DNA of 64,000 bases from DATAAP01 sp041690495 (GTDB lineage: Bacteria > Pseudomonadota > Alphaproteobacteria > CACIAM-22H2), in the NCBI GenBank assembly GCA_041690495.1, contig JAWLHE010000002.1, forward strand, positions 468,492-532,491. The letters run 5' to 3'. The notes beneath the pieces are model-generated. The model was not told where the DNA came from and did not search any database. It saw only the letters and a list, made by a program, of their open reading frames with translations. How positions within the stretch are numbered: position 1 is the stretch's first letter; each line of letters begins with the position of its first letter. Positions 1 through 7,718 of the stretch are shown here, one piece after another. The translations under genes and the position numbers were made by a program.

Positions 1-2
1 AC

Positions 3-530
3 CGGAGCGGGCGAATCGTCACCGCCGGCGGCACCACCTCGTGGCACGACCTTGCCATCCATATCATCGCGCGGCACTGCAGCCCCGGCGAGGCGCTGCG
101 CATCGCCAAGGTCTATCTGCTGAAATGGCACGGCGAGGGCCAGCTTCCCTATGCCAGCCTGGTGCGGCAGGCGCCGCACGCGGATGCGGTCGTGCGGCAG
201 TGCGAGCAGTGGCTGGCGAAGCATTTCCGCGACGCGCATGCGGTGCAGGGTGCGGTCGCGGCGGCGAAGATTCCGGAGCGCACCTTGAAGCGCCGGTTCA
301 AGACCGCGACCGGCTCGACCTTGATCGACTATGTCCAGAACCTGCGCGTCGAGGAAGCCAAGCGCCTGCTCGAGACCGGCGCTGCCGCGTTCGACGACAT
401 CGCCGCAGAGGTCGGCTACGAGAATCCGACCTTCGCCCGCCGCCTGTTCCGCCGCCGCACCGGCCTGACTCCCGGCCAGTATCGCCGCATGTTCCAGCCC
501 TTCACGATGGCGGAGGCGGGCACGGGGTGA
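3..530 (+). CDS. GlxA-family AraC-type transcriptional regulator, 5' truncated by window edge
   Basis: The frame is open from the left edge and stops at TGA 528-530, so about the last 175 residues are present. The visible part begins near the end of the DJ-1/PfpI-like domain (GRIVTAGGTTSWHDLA) and passes into an AraC double helix-turn-helix, with the second recognition region around AAEVGYENPTFARRLF. GlxA-type regulators couple an amidotransferase-like sensing domain, usually without catalytic activity, to AraC DNA binding. The effector and targets cannot be told because the N-terminus and upstream neighbours are missing. The family call is firm; the role is not. Confidence 0.85.
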   Translation, partial: RSGRIVTAGGTTSWHDLAIHIIARHCSPGEALRIAKVYLLKWHGEGQLPYASLVRQAPHADAVVRQCEQWLAKHFRDAHAVQGAVAAAKIPERTLKRRFKTATGSTLIDYVQNLRVEEAKRLLETGAAAFDDIAAEVGYENPTFARRLFRRRTGLTPGQYRRMFQPFTMAEAGTG

Positions 531-920
531 TGAGCGATTTGGGGCAAGATCTCGTGCGATCAAAGTCATCTAATTGATGCGCCGAACGCGAATTATCGCG
601 TGATGCCAAAGCAGTCAGCTGTAATGGAGCGCGATCTGTTCGCGCGTACGCGCTCCTTACGAGCATATCGGCGTGCTCGCGGAGGCCAGATAAGAGCGTT
701 GCCGCTCAAATACTGCTTGGTGCAGTTGGTGCAACGAGGTCTCTTGCGCTTCCGTCAAACCCATACACATCCGGCATTGGAGTGGCGACGGCATCTGTAA
801 TCAGTGTTATGGAGCCACTGCTCTCGCAGGCAGCAAAGGAGAGTGGAGCGGTCGCGCATGACATCGCGATGACGATCAAATCCGCGCGCTGCACGGGTGA
901 TGGTGCTGATCCAGAATGCA
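531..920. other. Intergenic stretch, no supported gene
   Basis: This gap lies between the AraC-type regulator and a DUF2852 gene on the opposite strand. Short open frames exist on both strands (about 600-800 plus and 706-921 minus), but neither has a Shine-Dalgarno-like sequence, a recognisable family or a good protein composition. One imperfect hairpin, GGAGCGCG at 626-633 against CGCGCTCC at 649-656, may be a weak transcription end for the upstream regulator. Nothing else was identified. Confidence 0.5.
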
Positions 921-954
921 AACGGCCCGTGGTGAGAGATCACCACGGGCCGTT
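921..954. terminator. Strong hairpin, likely bidirectional terminator
   Basis: A perfect 14-bp stem (921-934 with 941-954) closes a 6-base loop. On the plus strand it is followed by a short T-containing stretch (CTGTTTCC). It lies 42 bases beyond the stop of the minus-strand DUF2852 gene and downstream of the plus-strand regulator, so it may end transcription from both sides. The U-tract is weak, so efficiency is uncertain. Confidence 0.6.
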
Positions 955-996
955 CTGTTTCCTCGTTCTACGTCGCGCGCATCGCGCGCGCCGTGA

Positions 997-1404
997 TCAC
1001 GTCGGCTGCGGCGCCGGACCTTCGTCGCGGCGGCTGCGGCGCTCGGCCATGAACTGGTCGAACTCGGCCTTGTCCTTGGCCTGGCGCAGGCGCTCGAGGA
1101 ATTCCTTGAACTCCTTCTGCTCCTCTTCGAGACGGCGCAGCGTCTCCTCGCGGTACTCGTCGAAGGCGCGATTGCCGGAGGACTGCTGCCAGCCGCGCCA
1201 CTGGCTCGCCTTCTCCTGCATCCGGTCCATCTTCTCCTGCCAGCGGCCCTGACGGCCGCGCGACCAGCAACCCATGCGTCCGCTCCATATCAAGTAAGCC
1301 AGGATGCCCAGCGCCAGCGGCCAGAACACGAAGAAGCTCACCACCATGAGCCCGATCCAGGCCGGCTTGCCGATGTCATCCAGTTTCGCTGCGAGGCTTT
1401 CCAT
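997..1404 (-). CDS. DUF2852 domain-containing membrane protein
   Basis: The 135-residue product has an N-terminal hydrophobic segment at about residues 15-42 (IGLMVVSFFVFWPLALGILA), a short basic stretch with MGCWSRG, and a long charged, coiled-coil-like C-terminal half rich in Arg, Glu and Gln. This is the layout of the DUF2852 family found in Alphaproteobacteria, whose function is unknown. It is likely an inner-membrane protein with a cytoplasmic helical tail. A palindrome just upstream of its start (1416-1434) matches one at the start of the neighbouring TetR gene, so it is probably controlled by that repressor. Confidence 0.85.
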   Translation of the reverse strand: MESLAAKLDDIGKPAWIGLMVVSFFVFWPLALGILAYLIWSGRMGCWSRGRQGRWQEKMDRMQEKASQWRGWQQSSGNRAFDEYREETLRRLEEEQKEFKEFLERLRQAKDKAEFDQFMAERRSRRDEGPAPQPT

Positions 1405-1415
1405 CGCACACCCTC

Positions 1416-1434
1416 ATGTGAATGTGTCTTACAT
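1416..1434. promoter_or_regulatory. Putative TetR operator upstream of DUF2852 gene
   Basis: ATGTGA-N7-TTACAT lies 12 bases upstream of the DUF2852 start codon (1402-1404). The same arrangement, ATGTGA-N7-TTACAT, overlaps the start of the TetR-family gene at 2255-2273. The N7 cores are similar (ATGTGTC and AAGGGTC). A palindrome with 6-bp arms shared by exactly these two neighbouring genes is what an autoregulated TetR repressor site should look like. Binding is an inference. Confidence 0.6.
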
Positions 1435-1524
1435 TTACATATGTCGGGCGGAGCGGGGTGTCAAGCGGGGTTGGTTAAATTTACGGGGATGGACGGATTT
1501 CTTGCGCGTCCCGTCCCCCTTCAT

Positions 1525-1590
1525 GTCATCCGCGGGCTCGACCCGCGAATCCATCGCGATGGGCCCGCGGGTCGAGCCCGCGGGCGACAG
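1525..1590. repeat. Dispersed palindromic (REP-like) intergenic repeat
   Basis: Two 17-base arms, 1531-1547 and 1566-1582, are exact reverse complements (CGCGGGCTCGACCCGCG). They are separated by a spacer containing ATCCATCGCGATGGG and bounded by TGTCAT and CGACA. The same design (GTCAT, palindrome around GGGCTTGxCCCG, ATCCATG-like middle, ATGAC) recurs at 60245-60322. Such mobile palindromic units are common between genes in Alphaproteobacteria. It may also act as a terminator for the TetR gene, which ends at 1609. Confidence 0.7.
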
Positions 1591-1608
1591 TGAGAACAAC
1601 GAACAAAG

Positions 1609-2256
1609 TCACTTCTCCGGTCCGCCGGCGAGGCCGAGGCCGCGTAGATAGACCAGCACGCCGGCCTCCAGCAGCTCCTCCGGCGTCATCGGCAGCTTGC
1701 GCCGCCCGGCGTCGGCGCGGCCGAACAGGGCGGCGATGCCGTGCGACAGCGCCCAGACGTGCAGGCTCATCATCAGCGCCGGCGGGCGCCTGTCCGCGGG
1801 CAGGCGCGCTACGACCGCCTCGGAGGCGCGGCGCAGCACCGCGAAGGCGCGATCGGCCGCGGCGCGCAACTCGGGCTCGGCGTCGATTGCCACGCCGGCC
1901 TCGAACATGGCCGAGTAGTAGGCCGCCTCCTCGCGCGCGAAGGCGAGATAGGCGCGGCCGACATTCTCGAAGGCGGCGCAGGGCTCCGGCCGGCCGTCGT
2001 CCCAGGCGCGTTCCAGCCGCTCGGTAATCAGCTCGAAGCCGCGCCGCGCGACGTCGGCGAGCAGCGCCTCGCGGTCGCGGTAGTGGCGGTAGGGGGCGGC
2101 CGAGCTGACGCCTGCCCAGCGGGCCGCGTCGGCGAAGGTGAAGCCTGCCGGCCCGTGTTTCGCGATCAGGTCGAGCGCCGCGCGGATCAGCGCCTCGCGC
2201 AGATTGCCGTGGTGATAGCCGCGGCGCCCGCCGCCGTGATGGTGTGACCAGCCCAT
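1609..2256 (-). CDS. TetR/AcrR-family repressor with WHG-type C-terminal domain
   Basis: The chosen ATG at 2254-2256 gives 215 residues starting MGWSHHHGGGRRGYHHGNLR; the frame is open further upstream but that part has no family character. Residues ~15-65 form a TetR helix-turn-helix (FTFADAARWAGVSSAAPYRH is the recognition region). The C-terminal part resembles the WHG ligand-binding domain, with HVWALSHGIAALFG near residue 175. The effector is unknown. The start codon overlaps a palindrome, 2255-2273, that also precedes the DUF2852 gene. This suggests autoregulation and joint control of the two genes. If transcription starts close to that palindrome, the mRNA would be nearly leaderless. 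Confidence 0.85.
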   Translation of the reverse strand: MGWSHHHGGGRRGYHHGNLREALIRAALDLIAKHGPAGFTFADAARWAGVSSAAPYRHYRDREALLADVARRGFELITERLERAWDDGRPEPCAAFENVGRAYLAFAREEAAYYSAMFEAGVAIDAEPELRAAADRAFAVLRRASEAVVARLPADRRPPALMMSLHVWALSHGIAALFGRADAGRRKLPMTPEELLEAGVLVYLRGLGLAGGPEK

Positions 2257-2273
2257 GTGAAAGGGTCTTACAT
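2255..2273. promoter_or_regulatory. Putative TetR autoregulatory operator
   Basis: ATGTGA-N7-TTACAT overlaps the start codon of the TetR-family gene and matches the palindrome at 1416-1434. The adjacent sequence ATGAAATAT is AT-rich and may hold the -10 region of the tetR promoter. Function is inferred from the shared, symmetric placement. Confidence 0.55.
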
Positions 2274-2745
2274 GAAATATACGATCGGCGCAGCGGTTAT
2301 CGCGGGACCCGCCGGAGCCGCTGAAACCGCATTGACCGCGCCGCCGGCTGTGGTGGAATCCCGGCCGGACAAGCACGCCCGCGCGGCCCCGACGGCCGGC
2401 GGGCGTCATGCTGTCGGCGCCCCTTCGATTGTCCCGGCGACGAACGGGGGCGGGCCGGCAAACTGCAAACGTGCCTGAAGCAGTGAAGCACCCGCGTAAA
2501 ATACGCGGAATCAGCGCCTTGGCTGTTTCAGGCGGCTGCGGCGATGCGTGGCGATGGGCATGTCGAGGTAACTGAAGACGGTCGAACGGCGCGGGAATTT
2601 TCGTCCGGAGAAGCGCCGCAACGCGCCCGTCTACCGTGGTGAAACAATGAAACACTCCGGAACGGGGCGGCCTCGCCAAGCTGGGCGACCGGACCTAAGC
2701 CCTTGGCCCGGCTATGGTTCGGGCCGATGCCGGACGCCTTTCCGC
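2274..2745. other. Intergenic region between tetR and rpsB, no supported gene
   Basis: The region separates the minus-strand tetR from the plus-strand rpsB operon. It contains a small perfect hairpin (CCGCGT at 2492-2497 with ACGCGG at 2503-2508) and several short open frames without ribosome-binding sites or family resemblance. I see no RNA gene or further operator. Confidence 0.5.
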
Positions 2746-2774
2746 TTGCAAATCGCGGACCGAGCCTGTATCAC
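2746..2774 (+). promoter_or_regulatory. Candidate sigma-70 promoter for rpsB operon
   Basis: TTGCAA at 2746-2751 is followed after 17 bases by TATCAC at 2769-2774, a fair match to the alphaproteobacterial housekeeping pattern. It lies about 157 bases before the rpsB start and directly in front of a nested hairpin. Assigned by eye only. Confidence 0.4.
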
Positions 2775-2820
2775 CCCGCGCGGGCCGCCCAATGGCGGGC
2801 GGCCTAATTCTCACGCGGGG
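2774..2820 (+). promoter_or_regulatory. Nested hairpin in rpsB 5' leader
   Basis: CCCCGCG at 2774-2780 pairs with CGCGGGG at 2814-2820 and encloses a second stem, GGCCGCCC at 2783-2790 with GGGCGGCC at 2797-2804. The structure lies in the untranslated leader of rpsB, between the candidate promoter and the start codon. S2 commonly represses its own operon, and S2 leader motifs have been described for Alphaproteobacteria, so an autoregulatory role is plausible. I could not compare it to a covariance model. Confidence 0.4.
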
Positions 2821-2930
2821 TTTCGCGGCGTCCGGCGTCATATGCCGGAAGTCGCTCCGGTGTCGGCGGTCCTTCGGGGCGGCCGGCGCAGTCCCGCGGC
2901 GGCTCAACCGGAAAAAGGAGTAGCACGCCC

Positions 2931-3833
2931 ATGGCGCTGCCGACGTTCACCATGCGCCAACTGCTGGAAGCAGGCGTCCATTTCGGACATCAGACCCGGC
3001 GTTGGAACCCCAAGATGCGGTCCTTCCTGTTCGGGGTCCGCAACGGCATTCACATCATCGACCTGCAGCAGACCGTGCCGATGCTCTACCAGGCGCTCGA
3101 GGCGGTGCGCGCCACGACCGCCCAGGGCGGCCGCATCCTGTTCGTCGGCACCAAGCGCCAGGCGGCCGAGCCGGTTGCCGAGGCGGCCAAGCGCTGCGGC
3201 CAGTACTTCGTCAATCACCGCTGGCTCGGCGGCATGCTGACCAACTGGAAGACGATCTCGAACTCGATCCGCCGCCTGCGCGAGCTCGACGAGCAGCTCG
3301 GTCAGGAGAACTCGGGCCTGACCAAGAAGGAAACGCTGAACCTGACCCGCGAGCGCGACAAGCTCGAGCGCGCGCTTGGCGGCATCAAGGAGATGGGCGG
3401 GCTGCCCGACATGCTGTTCGTGATCGACACCAACAAGGAGTCGATCGCGGTGGAGGAGGCACGGCGCCTCAACATTCCGGTCGTCGCCGTTCTCGATTCT
3501 AACAGCGATCCCGCCGGCATCAGGTTCCCGATCCCCGGCAATGACGATGCGCTGCGCGCGATCCAGACCTATTGCGACCTCGTCTCGGGCGCGGTGCTCG
3601 ACGGGCTGCAGCAGGAGATGGCGGCCCAGGGCGTCGACGTCGGCGCCGCCGAGGAGGTGGCTGCCGAGACGCTCCCGGCCGAAGCCGCCGAAGGCGGCGG
3701 GGCCGCTGCCGGCGACGGTGCGGCTGCGCCCGAGGGTGCGGAAGGCGAGGCGGCGAAACCCGCCGCCAAGAAGGCGGCGAAGAAGCCCGCCGGCGGCGCC
3801 AGGAAAAAGCGCGAGAAGGCCCCCGCGGCCTGA
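2931..3833 (+). CDS. rpsB: 30S ribosomal protein S2
   Basis: S2 binds late in assembly of the small ribosomal subunit and anchors S1. The protein opens with MRQLLEAGVHFGHQTRRWNP and carries the family signature HRWLGGMLTNWKT near residue 100 and DTNKESIAVEEARRLNIPVV near residue 170. At 300 residues it is longer than the usual 240-260. The excess is a C-terminal tail from about residue 235, first Ala/Glu/Gly-rich and then Lys-rich (AAKKAAKKPAGGARKKREK), as often seen in Alphaproteobacteria. ATG 2931 follows the ribosome-binding site AAAAAGGAG. The gene begins the rpsB-tsf-pyrH-frr cluster. Confidence 0.98.
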   Translation: MALPTFTMRQLLEAGVHFGHQTRRWNPKMRSFLFGVRNGIHIIDLQQTVPMLYQALEAVRATTAQGGRILFVGTKRQAAEPVAEAAKRCGQYFVNHRWLGGMLTNWKTISNSIRRLRELDEQLGQENSGLTKKETLNLTRERDKLERALGGIKEMGGLPDMLFVIDTNKESIAVEEARRLNIPVVAVLDSNSDPAGIRFPIPGNDDALRAIQTYCDLVSGAVLDGLQQEMAAQGVDVGAAEEVAAETLPAEAAEGGGAAAGDGAAAPEGAEGEAAKPAAKKAAKKPAGGARKKREKAPAA

Positions 3834-3876
3834 GACGCGTTTCGGGATCCGAGTTGTTTTGCGAATGAGGTGAGTC

Positions 3877-4800
3877 ATGGCCGAGATTACGGCCGCGCTG
3901 GTCAAGGAGCTCCGCGACAAGACCGGCGCCGGTATGATGGACTGCAAACGCGCTTTGACCGAGACCGCCGGCGATATCGAGCAGGCGGTCGACTGGTTGC
4001 GCAAGAAGGGCCTCGCGGCGGCGGCCAAGAAGGCGGGCCGCGTCGCTGCCGACGGGCTGATCGGCGTCGTCTCGCAGGGCAACAAGGGCGCCATGGTCGA
4101 GGTCAACGCCGAGACCGACTTCGTCGCCCGCAACGACAACTTCCAGGACTTCGTGCGCCGCACCGCCGGGATCGCGCTGGCGCATGACGGCGACATGAGC
4201 CGGGTCCAGGCCGCCGAGTATCCCGGCGGCGGCAGCGTCACCGACAAACTGACTCATCTGGTCGCGACGATCGGCGAGAACATGTCGCTCCGTCGCGCGA
4301 CCGGCATCTCGGTCGGCCAGGGCATCGTCGCCAGCTACGTCCACAATGCCGTCGCGCCCGGCCTCGGCAAGATCGGCGTGCTGGTGGCGCTCGAATCGGG
4401 CGGCGACCAGGAAAAGCTCATGGCGTTCGGCAAGCAGCTGGCGATGCACGTCGCCGCCGCGAACCCGCAGGCCCTCTCGATCGCCGAGATCGATCCCAAG
4501 GCGCTGGAGCGCGAGCGCGGCGTGCTGCGCGAGCAGGCCGCGGCCTCGGGCAAGCCCGCGGCGGTGGTCGATAAGATGGTCGAGGGCCGGCTGCGGAAGT
4601 ACTACGAAGACGTCGTCCTGCTCGAGCAGGTCTACGTCATCGACGGCGAGAGCCGCGTCTCCGCGGCAGTCGAGAAGGCGGCCAAGGAGATCGGCGCGCC
4701 GGTCAAAGTGGCCGGGTTCCGGCGCTACGCGCTCGGCGAGGGCATCGAGCGGAAGGAAACCGATTTCGCGGCGGAAGTGGCTGCCCAGCTCGGGCAGTGA
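3877..4800 (+). CDS. tsf: Elongation factor Ts
   Basis: EF-Ts exchanges GDP for GTP on EF-Tu in the cytoplasm. The 307-residue length is normal. The N-terminal UBA-like domain (MAEITAALVKELRDKTGAGM, then DCKRAL) is followed by the core contact motif ETDFVARND near residue 80 and two dimerisation-domain repeats. It lies 43 bases after rpsB in the same direction, the usual bacterial pairing, with no hairpin between the genes that would suggest separate transcription. Confidence 0.98.
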   Translation: MAEITAALVKELRDKTGAGMMDCKRALTETAGDIEQAVDWLRKKGLAAAAKKAGRVAADGLIGVVSQGNKGAMVEVNAETDFVARNDNFQDFVRRTAGIALAHDGDMSRVQAAEYPGGGSVTDKLTHLVATIGENMSLRRATGISVGQGIVASYVHNAVAPGLGKIGVLVALESGGDQEKLMAFGKQLAMHVAAANPQALSIAEIDPKALERERGVLREQAAASGKPAAVVDKMVEGRLRKYYEDVVLLEQVYVIDGESRVSAAVEKAAKEIGAPVKVAGFRRYALGEGIERKETDFAAEVAAQLGQ

Positions 4801-4862
4801 GCAGGTGAATGAGGGGGCGGCGCATCCGCGCCGTCCCGCCCGGAAGCTGGGGGCATGAGACG

Positions 4863-5606
4863 ATGGCGGCAAAAATCAATCCGTCGGCTGCAGTGTCCTA
4901 CCGCCGCGTCCTTTTGAAGATCTCCGGCGAAGTCCTGATGGGGCCGGGCGAGTACGGCCTCGATCCCGACACGGTCAAGCGCATCGCCGCCGACGTCAAG
5001 GAAGTCGTCGATCTCAAGGTGCAGGTCTGCCTGGTGATCGGCGGCGGGAACATCTTCCGCGGCATCACGGGCGCCGCGGTCGGCATCGAGCGCGCCAGCG
5101 CCGACTACATGGGCATGCTCGCCACCGTGATGAACGCGCTGGCGCTGCAGAGTGCGCTCGAGCAGCTCGGGGTTTATACCCGCGTGCTCTCGGCCATCCC
5201 GATGTCGACGGTGTGCGAGCCGTATATCCGCCGTCGCGCCATCCGCCACATGGAGAAGGGTCGCGTCGTCATCTTCGCAGCCGGCACCGGCAACCCGTTC
5301 TTCACCACCGACACGGCGGCGGCACTACGCGCCTCCGAGATGAATTGCGACGCGCTGATCAAGGGCACCAAGGTCGACGGGGTCTACAGCGCCGATCCCA
5401 GGAAGGATCCGGGCGCCAGGCGCTACGAACGATTGACCTACATGGAATGCCTGTCGCGCGACCTCAAGGTGATGGACGCCTCGGCGATCTCGCTGGCACG
5501 CGAAAACCACATTCCGATTTTGGTTTTCTCGATACAGAATAAGGGCGGTTTTGCCGAGGTGATCCGCGGGAGCGGCAAGCACACAATCATAACCGACAGG
5601 GATTGA
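4863..5606 (+). CDS. pyrH: Uridylate kinase
   Basis: PyrH phosphorylates UMP to UDP and belongs to the amino acid kinase fold, unlike eukaryotic UMP kinases. The chosen ATG (4863) gives 247 residues starting MAAKINPSAAVSYRRVLLKI; an in-frame start 54 bases upstream adds only non-conserved residues. Motifs include LKISGEVLMG, the nucleotide loop VIGGGNIFRG near residue 60, and the C-terminal KGTKVDGVYSADPRKDP that binds ATP. It sits between tsf and frr, the standard order. Confidence 0.97.
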   Translation: MAAKINPSAAVSYRRVLLKISGEVLMGPGEYGLDPDTVKRIAADVKEVVDLKVQVCLVIGGGNIFRGITGAAVGIERASADYMGMLATVMNALALQSALEQLGVYTRVLSAIPMSTVCEPYIRRRAIRHMEKGRVVIFAAGTGNPFFTTDTAAALRASEMNCDALIKGTKVDGVYSADPRKDPGARRYERLTYMECLSRDLKVMDASAISLARENHIPILVFSIQNKGGFAEVIRGSGKHTIITDRD

Positions 5607-5610
5607 CGCC

Positions 5611-6168
5611 ATGTCCACCGCCGATATCAACGAGCTGCGGCGCCGCATGACCGGTGCCCTCGAAGTCTTCAAGAAGGAGCTGACCGGACTGCGCACCGGC
5701 CGCGCCTCGATCAGCCTGCTCGAGCCTGTCCAGGTCGAGGCCTATGGCAGCCACATGCCGATCTCGCAGGTCGGCACGGTCAGCGTGCCGGAGCCGCGCA
5801 TGCTTACGGTTCAGGTCTGGGATCGCGGGCTGGTCAAGGCGGTCGAGAAAGGCATTCGCGACGCCAATCTCGGGCTCAATCCGATGACAGAGGGTCAGAC
5901 CATCCGCGTGCCCATCCCGCCACTGACCGAGGAGCGCCGCAAGGAGCTGACGAAGATCGCGCACAAATACGCCGAGCAGGCCCGCGTCGCGGTGCGCAAC
6001 GTGCGCCGCGACGGCATGGAAGCGCTCAAGCAGCAGGAAAAGGACAACAAGATCACCGAGGACCAGCATCGCAAGTTCGGCACGCAGTTCCAGCAGCTCA
6101 CAGACGAGTTCATCAAGAAGATCGACGAGTCGCTCGCAGCAAAGGAAAAAGACATTCTGAATGTCTGA
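5611..6168 (+). CDS. frr: Ribosome recycling factor
   Basis: RRF works with EF-G to split post-termination ribosomes. The 185-residue protein matches family length and has the characteristic ELTGLRTGRAS near residue 25, the VWDRGLVKAVEKGIRDANLG segment, and the IPPLTEERRKEL hinge. It starts 5 bases after pyrH. Its last 8 bases overlap the start of uppS, so the two are likely translated in a coupled fashion. Confidence 0.98.
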   Translation: MSTADINELRRRMTGALEVFKKELTGLRTGRASISLLEPVQVEAYGSHMPISQVGTVSVPEPRMLTVQVWDRGLVKAVEKGIRDANLGLNPMTEGQTIRVPIPPLTEERRKELTKIAHKYAEQARVAVRNVRRDGMEALKQQEKDNKITEDQHRKFGTQFQQLTDEFIKKIDESLAAKEKDILNV

Positions 6169-6910
6169 CCAGAAGACCGACGCACTCCCTTCTGCGACTG
6201 GCGGGCCGCCGCTGCCGGTCCATGTCGCGATCATCATGGACGGCAACGGCCGCTGGGCCCGGGCGCGCGGACTTCCGCGCATTGCCGGCCATCGTCGTGG
6301 CGCCGAGTCGGTACGCCGCGCCGTCACAGCCGCCGCCGAACTCGGCATCCGCTACCTGACCCTGTTCGGCTTCTCCTCGGAGAACTGGAAGCGACCCAGC
6401 ACCGAGGTCGATGATCTGATGGGCCTGCTGCGCCACTATCTGCGCGGCGAGATTGCCGAGCTGCACAAGAACGGTATCCGGCTCCGGGTGATCGGCGACC
6501 GCGCCAAGCTCGCCCCCGACATCGTCACCCTGATCGCCAATGCCGAGGAGATGACCCGCGGCAATGCCGGGCTGACGCTCGTCGTCGCGCTGAGCTACGG
6601 CAGCCGCGCCGAGCTGACCGCCGCTGCGCGCGCCCTGGCGCTCGCCGTGCGCGACGGCAGCCTCGCTCCCGAGGCCATTGACGAGGCCGCGGTGGAGCGC
6701 CATCTCTCCACCGCGGACATTCCCGACCCGGATCTGCTCATCCGCACCAGCGGGGAGAAGCGCCTTAGCAATTTCCTGCTGTGGCAGTCCGCCTATACCG
6801 AACTCGTGTTCATGGACACGCTCTGGCCCGATTTCGGCAGGAACGAGCTCGAAGAGGCGATCCGGGAATTCCAGCGTCGCGAAAGGCGATACGGCGCATC
6901 CAGTGGCTAG
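6161..6910 (+). CDS. uppS: Isoprenyl transferase (undecaprenyl diphosphate synthase)
   Basis: UppS adds eight cis isoprene units to farnesyl diphosphate, giving the lipid carrier for peptidoglycan and O-antigen. The catalytic segment IIMDGNGRWARARGLPRIAG lies near residue 25 with the essential Asp, and the C-terminal signature RTSGEKRLSNFLLWQSAY holds the pyrophosphate-binding Arg and Ser. The 249-residue length is typical. The start overlaps the end of frr, and the stop overlaps the GTG start of cdsA, so this is the second gene of a tightly packed operon. Confidence 0.97.
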   Translation: MSDQKTDALPSATGGPPLPVHVAIIMDGNGRWARARGLPRIAGHRRGAESVRRAVTAAAELGIRYLTLFGFSSENWKRPSTEVDDLMGLLRHYLRGEIAELHKNGIRLRVIGDRAKLAPDIVTLIANAEEMTRGNAGLTLVVALSYGSRAELTAAARALALAVRDGSLAPEAIDEAAVERHLSTADIPDPDLLIRTSGEKRLSNFLLWQSAYTELVFMDTLWPDFGRNELEEAIREFQRRERRYGASSG

Positions 6911-7718
6911 CGATTGGGCCAGCGGTCTGAAGCTGCGCGCCGTTTCGGCTGTGGTGATGATTGCGGCCGCGCTGGTCGCGCTGGCCGGCGATGAAATGTT
7001 CTTCGCCCTCCTGGTCGGTGCGGGGGCCGCGGTCCTGGCGTGGGAGTGGGTCGGGCTTACGGGAGAGGGGCGCTTCGGCGCCACCGGCGCAGCACTGGCC
7101 GTCGCCGTCCTTGCTGTCGTCGTTGCGGCCTTCGCCGGCCGGCTCGAGCTGGCGCTGGGCTGCGCCGTGCTGGCGAGCGTCATCGTCTATGCTTTCGCCC
7201 GGAGCGGCCGCAGCCATCCGCTCTGGCTGGCCGCCGGGCCGCTCTATATCGGCCTGCCGTCGATCGCGCTGATTTGGCTGCGCGGCGACGACGAGGCCGG
7301 CCGGCTGCTGATCCTGTGGCTGTTGGTGACGGTCTGGGCGACCGATATCGGCGCGTTCTTCGCGGGCCGGCTCATCGGCGGTCCGCGCCTGGCGCCACGC
7401 ATCAGTCCGAAGAAGACCTGGGCCGGGCTGGCCGGCGCCATCGTCAGCGCCGGTATTGTCGGTGCCGTCGCGAGCGGCTTCGATCCGGCCGCGCCGGCCG
7501 CTGTCCTGCTCGCCGCCGCGGGCGCCATTCTCGCCGTGGTCGCGCAGGCCGGCGATCTCGGCGAATCGTGGGTGAAGCGGCGCTTTGGCGCCAAGGATTC
7601 GAGCCATCTGATCCCCGGCCATGGCGGCCTGTTCGACCGTGTCGACGGCCTGCTTGCGGCGGCGGTCGTGCTGGCGCTGTGGCAGTGGCTCACGGGCGGA
7701 GGTCTGTCGTGGCGGTAA
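6903..7718 (+). CDS. cdsA: Phosphatidate cytidylyltransferase
   Basis: CdsA makes CDP-diacylglycerol from phosphatidate and CTP at the inner membrane, the branch point to all phospholipids. GTG 6903 is chosen because it overlaps the uppS stop by 8 bases and yields 271 residues beginning VASDWASGLKLR; earlier in-frame starts lie inside uppS. Several hydrophobic helices precede the C-terminal family signature SWVKRRFGAKDSSHLIPGHG continuing GLFDRVDGL. The end overlaps the start of dxr. Confidence 0.96.
   Translation: MASDWASGLKLRAVSAVVMIAAALVALAGDEMFFALLVGAGAAVLAWEWVGLTGEGRFGATGAALAVAVLAVVVAAFAGRLELALGCAVLASVIVYAFARSGRSHPLWLAAGPLYIGLPSIALIWLRGDDEAGRLLILWLLVTVWATDIGAFFAGRLIGGPRLAPRISPKKTWAGLAGAIVSAGIVGAVASGFDPAAPAAVLLAAAGAILAVVAQAGDLGESWVKRRFGAKDSSHLIPGHGGLFDRVDGLLAAAVVLALWQWLTGGGLSWR

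Noticed and set aside
706..921. 71-codon minus-strand frame near the DUF2852 gene
   Set aside because: No ribosome-binding site, no recognised family, and it runs into the base of the terminator hairpin.
3520..4872. 450-codon open frame antisense to rpsB and tsf
   Set aside because: Both plus-strand genes are certain; the antisense product has no family character and is a codon-bias shadow.
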